Below the pieces are notes generated by a model, which was not told where the DNA came from, did no database searches, and was given only the letters and a program-made list of their open reading frames with translations. DNA of 33,191 nt from JAGDXO01 sp964541025 (lineage in GTDB: Archaea > Thermoplasmatota > Thermoplasmata > Thermoplasmatales > GCA-001856825). The position numbers were made by a program, and so were the translations under genes. Location of the stretch: NCBI GenBank assembly GCA_964541025.1, contig CAZIOW010000018.1, forward strand, positions 1 through 33,191, in the 5' to 3' direction. This document shows positions 14,909 through 21,778 of this stretch, piece after piece. Position 1 is the stretch's first letter, and each line of letters begins with the position of its first letter.

Positions 14909-16285
14909 TTATTTTAATGTTATAAAGTCAGCTATTTCACTTATTTTTTCACTCTTATAAAGAAAATAAATAATTACAATCATTAAAATATATATACATG
15001 CTATTAAAATAGCATAGTTATAAGGGTACACTGAATTCAGAAATATTGAGGAAAAAATAGCCCCTATTAAAAAAATTGAGACGAATAAGGGTACAACCAA
15101 TTGTCTGATCCAGGATTTGGATGAATTTCTGAAATTTTTGAAAATAAGTGATAGTGAGACCATGATATGGACTACATAGCTGAATATGGCTGCCATTATT
15201 AGCAGGAAAATGCTTCCAATCAATGGTGAAAGAATTACACCTGCAAATATAGCTATGGCTGTTCCAATAATTATTCCAATTAGCAGAGAGGCATATGGTA
15301 TCCCGTTATCGTTGATTTTAAATTTTATTTTATTCGAAATTCCCGACTCTTCCGAAATGCCGAAGAGCATTCTTGTGAAGTTGTTTGTCGTAGCTAAAAG
15401 CGAAGAATTGAAACTGTTTATAACAAGCAAAAGGAGGATTATGTAAAAGGTGAATCCTACATAATGCAAATAGATGAAAAGTCCTGGATCGGACATCTGT
15501 GAGTATGTACCCATCATATAAGGTCCTATGGCAACACTCTGTCCCAAGGCACCAAAGATTATTACTCCCCCTACAAGAAACAGTCCTGATAGAAGGGCAG
15601 AGGGTATTTCCCTCTTATGATTTATAGTTTCCCTTGTTAATGGTGTTAATCCACTTATTCCCCCAAAAGCCCCTATACCGAGGATTATAGAGGTGTATGA
15701 TATTCCGCTGAAATTGGTATTGAATAAATAGGGGATGTTGGAACTGAATTTCACAATAAGATAAATGGATGTAGAGAGGAGAAACACAATTTCAAACAGC
15801 CCTGCATACAGAAAATATTTGGTGGATATCTCTATTTTCTTAAGCGAGATTACTGTTGCCTCTATACCCATTATAATCATCAGAATCAACCACAACATTT
15901 CGTTATCCCGAAATATCTGGAAATAATAGAGAAATGATGATAGCCCGAGGAGGGCAAAACCTGAATATCCTATCACATAATAAAACCAGTATATCCAGCC
16001 TGCTACAAATCCTGCTCCCTTACCCAGACCACCCTGGACGTATTCCATCCAGGGTGCGGTTGAATTACCTTCTGATGATAACTGATACACCACATATGTC
16101 ATCAGAGCATACATTGCAAAAGAAATAATCAGTATTAGAGCCATATGGGAACCGGCCATCCCGGCTATTGCCACAAGATACAGTGATAATGTTGCTGCTG
16201 GCCCATTCATCGCTATGGATTGTCCAATGGCATCCCATTTGGTAAGGACTCCTCTCCTTATTTCCCTCTTTGAAACTTCTTTCAT
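14909..16285 (-). CDS. APC superfamily amino-acid permease
   Basis: 458-residue integral membrane transporter with about twelve predicted spans, beginning after a basic N-terminus (KREIRRGVLTKWDAIGQSIA). The first span region NGPAATLSLYLVAIAG and the later GGISGLTPLTRET fit the amino acid-polyamine-organocation family. Its start overlaps the cobT stop by four bases (ATGA), so translation should be coupled to cobT. Substrate cannot be read from sequence; given the linkage, an amino acid or amine used for cobalamin assembly (threonine or an aminoalcohol) is conceivable, but ordinary amino-acid uptake is equally possible. A mostly AT-rich 89-nt gap separates it from dsrE. Confidence 0.88.
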   Translation of the reverse strand: MKEVSKREIRRGVLTKWDAIGQSIAMNGPAATLSLYLVAIAGMAGSHMALILIISFAMYALMTYVVYQLSSEGNSTAPWMEYVQGGLGKGAGFVAGWIYWFYYVIGYSGFALLGLSSFLYYFQIFRDNEMLWLILMIIMGIEATVISLKKIEISTKYFLYAGLFEIVFLLSTSIYLIVKFSSNIPYLFNTNFSGISYTSIILGIGAFGGISGLTPLTRETINHKREIPSALLSGLFLVGGVIIFGALGQSVAIGPYMMGTYSQMSDPGLFIYLHYVGFTFYIILLLLVINSFNSSLLATTNNFTRMLFGISEESGISNKIKFKINDNGIPYASLLIGIIIGTAIAIFAGVILSPLIGSIFLLIMAAIFSYVVHIMVSLSLIFKNFRNSSKSWIRQLVVPLFVSIFLIGAIFSSIFLNSVYPYNYAILIACIYILMIVIIYFLYKSEKISEIADFITLK

Positions 16286-17244
16286 CCTATCATTTTTCCA
16301 TATATTCTATCAATCTCTGAAATTATCTCTTCATTTGTAAATCCCTTAATCCTGGAATAATAATATGCACCTCCAGCTCCAACCCCTTCCTTCACTATGC
16401 CATTTTCATATTCTCTTATCCCCTGGTATTGAGACACTGATAGGTCAATTTCAGATTTGATATATTTCACTCCGATTTCCCTTGAGGTTTGATTGAAAGT
16501 TGCCGATGGATCGTTCACAACATATTTTGTAGTGATGATAGATTCTACATTCTTATTCAGATGCCGTAGGTATGCTGCAACGGCGAGCATTTGCGTACCC
16601 CCCGCAAGGTATACTTTTCCTTTAAAATTATAAGAAATGTAGGAAATAGATGCGAGTACAGGATCTCCCAATTCTTCCATTACATCCTTATCTCTAATAT
16701 TTTCAATTCTATTCAGTGATTCAGTAATAACTTTTTCCTTCAGTATCAATGGATTCTCCTTGAATGATGATGAAGATTTTGCGTTAAATCCCAAAGATGT
16801 GAGCACTGCCATAGCTGTCGTTGTACCCCCAGGAATGCTTTCAGCTATCATTATTTCATTTTCAAAAGAATTCAAAAAATCTGCAAATATTGAACTTTTG
16901 TCTTTAATTTCTTGGAGATCTGATACACCCTTTTCTTTTCTTATGTCTCCGCCTACTTTTGAACTAAGATTTACATAAGGAAGTTTGGGGGGTATGATTG
17001 AGCCAGATCTTACAACCAGTATTGGCAACTTGGTCAGGTTCTTTGATGCTTTGGTTATTATTCCTGGGGTTGGATTTCCTGCAGGTGTTACTGGAATTGC
17101 ATCTATACACACTGGCCTGTCATAGAATAGGAATTCTGCATCGGCCGGAGGAGTATACATTATCAGTGCATCATTCTCCCCGGCTGCCGTGATCCCCTTT
17201 ATCCTTGATACCTCAGTATTCCCGATTACCAATAATAATAACAT
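16282..17244 (-). CDS. cobT: Archaeal CobT-like phosphoribosyltransferase
   Basis: Archaeal form of nicotinate-nucleotide:dimethylbenzimidazole phosphoribosyltransferase, which activates the lower-ligand base as its ribotide for the nucleotide loop. Recognised by ESIPGGTTTAMAVLTSLGF around the middle and the C-terminal EGVGAGGAYY, whose Glu is the expected catalytic base. From ATG 17244 it has 320 residues; the frame extends three codons to a TTG at 17253, which is unlikely because a TATA-like element (about 17269-17279, minus) sits 27 nt before the ATG and predicts a leaderless message. It is first in a minus-strand unit with the permease and divergent from cobS. The base it uses (DMB, adenine or other) is unknown. 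Confidence 0.88.
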   Translation of the reverse strand: MLLLLVIGNTEVSRIKGITAAGENDALIMYTPPADAEFLFYDRPVCIDAIPVTPAGNPTPGIITKASKNLTKLPILVVRSGSIIPPKLPYVNLSSKVGGDIRKEKGVSDLQEIKDKSSIFADFLNSFENEIMIAESIPGGTTTAMAVLTSLGFNAKSSSSFKENPLILKEKVITESLNRIENIRDKDVMEELGDPVLASISYISYNFKGKVYLAGGTQMLAVAAYLRHLNKNVESIITTKYVVNDPSATFNQTSREIGVKYIKSEIDLSVSQYQGIREYENGIVKEGVGAGGAYYYSRIKGFTNEEIISEIDRIYGKMIG

Positions 17245-17287
17245 GTAAAGCAAACTTGATATTATTAAAATTTATTTAACGGTTACC
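17245..17287. promoter_or_regulatory. Compact bidirectional promoter of cobT and cobS
   Basis: Only 43 bp separate the two start codons. Reading minus, TTAAATAAATT (17269-17279) is a TATA box about 27 nt before the cobT ATG. Reading plus, GATATTATTAAAA (17259-17271) is centred about 24 nt before the cobS ATG. The two boxes overlap, both transcripts would begin at or within a few bases of the start codon, and no room is left for a leader or Shine-Dalgarno sequence. Confidence 0.5.
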
Positions 17288-17998
17288 ATGAGAAGCCTGA
17301 TCTCATTCTTCACCCGGATTCCAGCAGAAGGAGATGTAGAGAGGGCTTCCCGTTCAATTTATCTCATAACTGTTGTTGCAATCATTATAGCGCTATTCCC
17401 TGCCGTCATATACCTGGTTTTGGGCAAGTTTATTCCAAGAATTTTAATTTCCATCATCCTTCTTGTTTCAATTTATGCTGTAACAGGGTTATTACATCTA
17501 GACGGTCTGGCTGATTTCTCCGATGGAATCATGAAAAAAGGGAGCAGGGATGAAAAGGTTAGGGTACTCAAAGATGTCAACACGGGAATAGGTGGAACTT
17601 TTTCTGTGGTGATTGTGATAATGATAGAGTTCTACGCGATAGATAGTATAAGATTCAATTTATTAGAGATTTTAACCTTCTTTTTAATTTCTGAGATCTC
17701 TGCCAAGCTTTCAATGCTAACAGGATTAATATCGTTCAATACTCCTGAACAGGGTCTTGCCCACGAGTTTAAAATAGGGGCCAAATGGTATTACTTAATA
17801 GTTGCAATAGTATTAACAAGTCCTCTTTTAATAATCTTTAGAATGGCTTATTTCAATATATTTGCCGGATTACTCATATCATTGATAATTGGATATATAT
17901 CCACGAAGAATTTTGGTTTTGTAAATGGCGATACCTTGGGTGCAATGAATGAAATATCCAGGGCAGTGACAATGTGGTTGATATGCTTGGGATTGTAA
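17288..17998 (+). CDS. cobS: Adenosylcobinamide-GDP ribazoletransferase (cobalamin synthase)
   Basis: Integral membrane enzyme that joins adenosylcobinamide-GDP to alpha-ribazole (phosphate), the last assembly step. 236 residues with about six predicted spans; the signature GLLHLDGLADFSDG at 67-80 carries the acidic metal-binding residues, followed by DEKVRVLKDVNTGIGG at 88-103. The N-terminus MRSLISFFTRIP matches the family opening. The leaderless ATG at 17288 opens the five-gene plus-strand run cobS-cobY-cbiB-cobD-cobQ, in which each gene overlaps the next. Confidence 0.93.
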   Translation: MRSLISFFTRIPAEGDVERASRSIYLITVVAIIIALFPAVIYLVLGKFIPRILISIILLVSIYAVTGLLHLDGLADFSDGIMKKGSRDEKVRVLKDVNTGIGGTFSVVIVIMIEFYAIDSIRFNLLEILTFFLISEISAKLSMLTGLISFNTPEQGLAHEFKIGAKWYYLIVAIVLTSPLLIIFRMAYFNIFAGLLISLIIGYISTKNFGFVNGDTLGAMNEISRAVTMWLICLGL

Positions 17999-18489
17999 TG
18001 GCTGGTGGTAAGAGCTCACGTTTCGGATCTGAAAAACTGATCCAGGAAATACAAAGGAGGAAGATTATAGATATTACCGTAGGAAATATCTCAAGATCAA
18101 ATGTTGAAAGTTACTTGGTAGCTGTTTCGGAAAATGCTCCACTAACAATGAATTATTGTAAGAGATACAAAACTGTTGAAACTCCCGGTATTGGATACCC
18201 GGAAGATGTTTCCTTTCTTTTAGAACATTTTGCGGAACCACTTCTCCTTTTGAATGGGGATTCTATTTTTGTGACTGATTCTTTGATCAATGATTTTCTC
18301 AGCAGATTCAAAGGGAGAAGTATGACAGCAGTGATTCCTCTTAATAGCCCCGCATACATTGGACTTAATATTGCTGTACCTGGCGATGAGAAGGATGTAG
18401 TTGTTGAATACAGAGATCCACTATTGGCCCTAAGCATCAACACGAAAGAAGATTTGAAGGAGGCTTTAAACCTTGTTGGAAAATTATAA
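17983..18489 (+). CDS. cobY: Adenosylcobinamide-phosphate guanylyltransferase, archaeal type
   Basis: Nucleotidyltransferase-fold protein converting adenosylcobinamide phosphate to adenosylcobinamide-GDP. The N-terminal LGIVMAGGKSSRFGSEKLI is the nucleotide-binding signature, and LLLLNGDSIFV holds the metal-binding Asp. With 168 residues from ATG 17983 (GTG 17974 also possible) it is close to the short archaeal CobY and lacks the kinase function and P-loop of bacterial CobU, so cobinamide salvage would need the CbiZ route or another kinase. It overlaps the cobS end by 16 nt. A related MobA-like NTP transferase is the alternative, but the context decides. Confidence 0.88.
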   Translation: MLGIVMAGGKSSRFGSEKLIQEIQRRKIIDITVGNISRSNVESYLVAVSENAPLTMNYCKRYKTVETPGIGYPEDVSFLLEHFAEPLLLLNGDSIFVTDSLINDFLSRFKGRSMTAVIPLNSPAYIGLNIAVPGDEKDVVVEYRDPLLALSINTKEDLKEALNLVGKL

Positions 18490-19372
18490 ACTTTTCTGGG
18501 TCATAATTTTACTGTCGGCTGCTCTCATAGATTATTTTATCGAGTACCCGAATAGCATTCATCCTGTGGTTTTCACCGGTAAACTGATATCATTTTTTGA
18601 TAATCATAGAATTTCAAGTAAACCCCATTATGAGTTCATTTATGGAATGATTTCCCTTCTGATCATTATACTGCTATGGATTGCGATACTTTTCGCAGTT
18701 GGATTTACCCCTATTTACATCCAATTTATAATTTACGTTTACATACTAAAGTCAACGTTCTCGGTTGGAGGTCTTGTAAAAGCAGTAAGAAAATGCGAAA
18801 CAGACAATACCGAAGATCTGAGAAACAGCGTATCCCAAATTGTATCTAGAGATGTCAAGCAATTAGACGAGGAACATCTAATGTCTGCAGCATTTGAATC
18901 TGGTTCGGAGAATATAGTTGATTCTGTTATTTCACCATTATTTTATTTCATTTTATTTGGCATAATTGGTGCGGTTGTTTACAGGATAATAAATACTGCT
19001 GATGCAATGATAGGCTACCACAGTGAGAAATATGAATATTTTGGTAAATTCGCAGCTAGGGCGGACGACGTTCTGAATTTCATCCCTTCTAGAATATTTG
19101 GATTGATTGTTCTCTTGCTCAGTCCCTCAAGAGTATCAAATAACTTGAAGAGATACAGGAAATTGAAGATTAATGGAATGTATTCAATGGCATCAACTGC
19201 TGGCTTGTTCAACATAATGATTGAAAAAATTGGATATTACAGAATAGAGGGGCCTAAATTTCCTGACATAAATGACCTTAGGAGACTGGAGAAGTTCATA
19301 TATGCTATTTCATATTTCTTTTTATTAATAGGTATATTGGAGGTGATTATGGTTGGACCATGGTGGAGCTAG
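18473..19372 (+). CDS. cbiB: Adenosylcobinamide-phosphate synthase CbiB
   Basis: Membrane enzyme attaching (R)-1-amino-2-propanol O-2-phosphate to adenosylcobyric acid. 299 residues; family motifs are YPNSIHPVVFTGKLI at 25-39, ESGSENIVDSVISPLFY in the middle, and NTADAMIGYHSEKYEYFG followed by ARADDVLNFIPSR. Hydrophobic spans are at about 8-22, 60-90, 150-172 and near the C-terminus. The start is a TTG at 18473: AAGGAGG (18457-18463) lies nine bases before it and there is no ATG in the vicinity. It overlaps cobY by 17 nt and cobD by 20 nt. Confidence 0.92.
   Translation: MLENYKLFWVIILLSAALIDYFIEYPNSIHPVVFTGKLISFFDNHRISSKPHYEFIYGMISLLIIILLWIAILFAVGFTPIYIQFIIYVYILKSTFSVGGLVKAVRKCETDNTEDLRNSVSQIVSRDVKQLDEEHLMSAAFESGSENIVDSVISPLFYFILFGIIGAVVYRIINTADAMIGYHSEKYEYFGKFAARADDVLNFIPSRIFGLIVLLLSPSRVSNNLKRYRKLKINGMYSMASTAGLFNIMIEKIGYYRIEGPKFPDINDLRRLEKFIYAISYFFLLIGILEVIMVGPWWS
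19339..19347 (+). promoter_or_regulatory. Perfect Shine-Dalgarno sequence deciding the cobD start
   Basis: GGAGGTGAT is fully complementary to the archaeal 16S rRNA 3' end and lies five bases before the TTG at 19353. The ATG at 19349 is in the cbiB frame and runs straight into its stop, so the ribosome site must serve the TTG. Confidence 0.75.
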
Positions 19373-20330
19373 GGAATATGAGATGGAACTACTCGATTTT
19401 TCTTACTCATCTAATCCGTACAAGCCTCCATTTTTAAGTTCGGCTTTGAAATCAGCCAAGATTGATAGGTATCCATACTGTGAAGAATATTTGGAATCTA
19501 AAATCAAAGATAAATTCAAGATAAAGGAGGAGGTCTCATTAGCTGCCGGCATCACAGAACAGCTTTACATACTTTTTAATATTTTCAAACACCATAAATT
19601 TGTGATCCCGAAGTTTACTTACAGCGAATATGAAAGGGTCGCTAACATTATAGGGGTAAAATACAGGAATATTATTGCAAAGGACTTAACAGTTGATGAT
19701 TTAAATCTTGAAAAAGATGAAGTTCTTGTCATAAATAACCCCAATAATCCGACTGGAAAATATTATGATTTCATAGGGGATCTGATAGATAATTCAGTTC
19801 GCAGAAATTTCTTCGTTCTGATAGATGAGGCCTTTATTGATTTTGTAGGGCCCAGAGCTAAGAGATTTGAGTTGAATGATAACACCGTGATTATGAGAAG
19901 CTTCAGCAAATCATACAATATCTCGGGTGTAAGGACAGGTTATTCTATATCCAGTGAAAAAATTGCTATCTCAATTAAAAATACAAGAATGCCCTGGGGT
20001 ATAGGCTCGCTAGGATGCTCATTGATTGATGGCATAATTCTGGACAATGGCTTTCTCGATAAATCTATTGAAAGAATATTCAATGAAAGGGAGAGAATAA
20101 TGAAAAAAACAGGACTGAAAACTAATGCTAATTTTTTCCTTGCAAAAGTTGGAAATGGCATCAAGGCTAAGCGAGAACTGGTTAAGAAGGGAATACTTGT
20201 GAGGGATTGTACTTCATTTGGATTTCCTGATTCAATAAGATTTTCAATCAAGAAAAGGAATGAAAATGAAAAACTATTGGAAGGCCTTGAAGAGATGGAG
20301 GTGCAACAGCCAGATGGTATCAGCTTCTAG
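19353..20330 (+). CDS. cobD: L-threonine-O-3-phosphate decarboxylase-like PLP enzyme
   Basis: Fold-type I PLP enzyme close to histidinol-phosphate aminotransferase; in this cluster it should make (R)-1-amino-2-propanol phosphate from threonine phosphate for CbiB. Of 325 residues, HGG at 3-5 and LLDFSYSSNPY at 13-23 match the CobD N-terminus, NNPNNPTG is at 128-135, LIDEAFIDF at 156-164, the PLP lysine is 186 in RSFSKSY, and Arg 194 lies in SGVRTGY. TTG at 19353 is taken as start because a perfect Shine-Dalgarno sequence precedes it and the HGG motif lies at the very N-terminus. No threonine kinase (PduX or BluE type) is seen in the window. Confidence 0.88.
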   Translation: MDHGGAREYEMELLDFSYSSNPYKPPFLSSALKSAKIDRYPYCEEYLESKIKDKFKIKEEVSLAAGITEQLYILFNIFKHHKFVIPKFTYSEYERVANIIGVKYRNIIAKDLTVDDLNLEKDEVLVINNPNNPTGKYYDFIGDLIDNSVRRNFFVLIDEAFIDFVGPRAKRFELNDNTVIMRSFSKSYNISGVRTGYSISSEKIAISIKNTRMPWGIGSLGCSLIDGIILDNGFLDKSIERIFNERERIMKKTGLKTNANFFLAKVGNGIKAKRELVKKGILVRDCTSFGFPDSIRFSIKKRNENEKLLEGLEEMEVQQPDGISF

Positions 20331-21768
20331 GAAATTCAAACCATTAATGGTTATGGGCACATCTTCTGGTGCCGGAAAGTCGTTGATTGTTGCTGCCCTT
20401 TGCAGGATTTTCAATGATATGGGAATAAAGGTTGCTCCATTTAAGGTCCAGAATATGTCACTTAATGCCGGAGTTGGCAAAGGCGGGGAAATGGCCTATG
20501 CACAGATAATTCAGGCAAGGGCAGCAAGAGTGCAACCTACCGTAGATATGAACCCCATACTTCTTAAACCAGAAGGCGGAAAAACGCATGTGGTTATCCA
20601 GGGAAAATATTATGGGACTTATGATGCTGGAAGATACTATACCAACAATAATGATATTTTTCTCAATAAAGCCTTGGAATCTTTTAAAAAACTTCAGAAT
20701 GAATATGAACTCATAATAATTGAAGGAGCCGGGTCGCCCGCAGAGATTAACATTAAAAATGATATTGCAAACACAAAATTCTCAAGGCTTGTAGATGCGA
20801 GAAATATTTTGGTTGCAGACATTGAGAGAGGAGGAGTTTTTGCTAGTATAGTTGGGACCATTGAACTCTCTAACTTTGAGAATCTCATAGGTATTATAGT
20901 AAATAAATTCAGAGGAGATGCGTCCCTCCTACGTGAAGGTTACGAATTTATAGAGAAAAGATTCGGAGTTCCCGTGATAGGTACAATCCCTTTCATCCCC
21001 AACAATATCCCAGAGGAAGATTCAATTTTTTATAATGATTCAAGAAGAAGCGAGATCAATATTGGAATTATAAGAACACCATATATGTCAAATGAAACAG
21101 ATTATGAAGTTCTGAAAATGGAAAAGACAATAGGACTAATTTATGCCTCAAAGCCTGAGGAGCTTGATAATACTGATTTAATAATTATACCTGGGTCAAA
21201 AATAACTGTAGAGGACCTGCATTTCATAGAAAGAGAAGGTTTCAAGGATAAAATAAGTCAATTGAAGAATGATGTTTGGATCGCTGGCGTATGTGGTGGT
21301 TTCCAGATGATGGGAAAATATATTAATGATATAGACGAAACCGGTTCTGGTAAGGTGGAAGGATTAAACCTTCTAGATTCCAGAACTGTTATTAAAGGGG
21401 AGAAGATTACGAGGATCAGCAGGGCTAAAATTTTACATCCTGTTTTTAAGGGGATGATTGTTGAAGGATACGAAATTCATAGGGGGGTAAGTTTCAGTAG
21501 GAGACATTTTTCTTCCATTTGGGAAGCGGATGGAAAACCGTCTCACATAACTGACGGATCATATGGAGAAAGAATATTCGGAACCTATATCCACGGCATA
21601 TTTGATAATTTAATTTTCACTGAGAAATTGATTAATACTATAAGAAAAAATAAAGGATTGGATCCGATAAGTATGAGAATCGTTGACCGCGATTTTGAAA
21701 TTCAGAATTTTGCAGATTCTGTGAAGAAAAGCGTTGATTATAAGTTCATATTAGATGCCCTTATCTGA
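20314..21768 (+). CDS. cobQ: Cobyric acid synthase
   Basis: Glutamine-dependent amidation of carboxylates b, d, e and g of adenosylcobyrinic acid a,c-diamide. ATG 20314 gives 484 residues, with GGAGGTG (20297-20303) ten bases upstream; the frame stays open to ATG 20260 but those codons lie deep in cobD and are not CobQ-like. The N-terminal MVMGTSSGAGKSLIV holds the P-loop-like ATP site, followed by PFKVQNMSLNAG and DMNPILLKPE. The C-terminal amidotransferase domain has Cys 327 in GVCGGFQMMG and His 427 in GTYIHGIFDN, with EGYEIHRGVS between. It overlaps cobD by 17 nt and is convergent with carB, ten bases away. Confidence 0.95.
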   Translation: MVSASRKFKPLMVMGTSSGAGKSLIVAALCRIFNDMGIKVAPFKVQNMSLNAGVGKGGEMAYAQIIQARAARVQPTVDMNPILLKPEGGKTHVVIQGKYYGTYDAGRYYTNNNDIFLNKALESFKKLQNEYELIIIEGAGSPAEINIKNDIANTKFSRLVDARNILVADIERGGVFASIVGTIELSNFENLIGIIVNKFRGDASLLREGYEFIEKRFGVPVIGTIPFIPNNIPEEDSIFYNDSRRSEINIGIIRTPYMSNETDYEVLKMEKTIGLIYASKPEELDNTDLIIIPGSKITVEDLHFIEREGFKDKISQLKNDVWIAGVCGGFQMMGKYINDIDETGSGKVEGLNLLDSRTVIKGEKITRISRAKILHPVFKGMIVEGYEIHRGVSFSRRHFSSIWEADGKPSHITDGSYGERIFGTYIHGIFDNLIFTEKLINTIRKNKGLDPISMRIVDRDFEIQNFADSVKKSVDYKFILDALI

Positions 21769-21778
21769 TTTCTTATAT

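Noticed and set aside
20260..20313. N-terminal extension of CobQ from ATG 20260
   Set aside because: The 18 residues are basic, non-conserved in appearance, deep inside cobD, and a good Shine-Dalgarno site fits ATG 20314.
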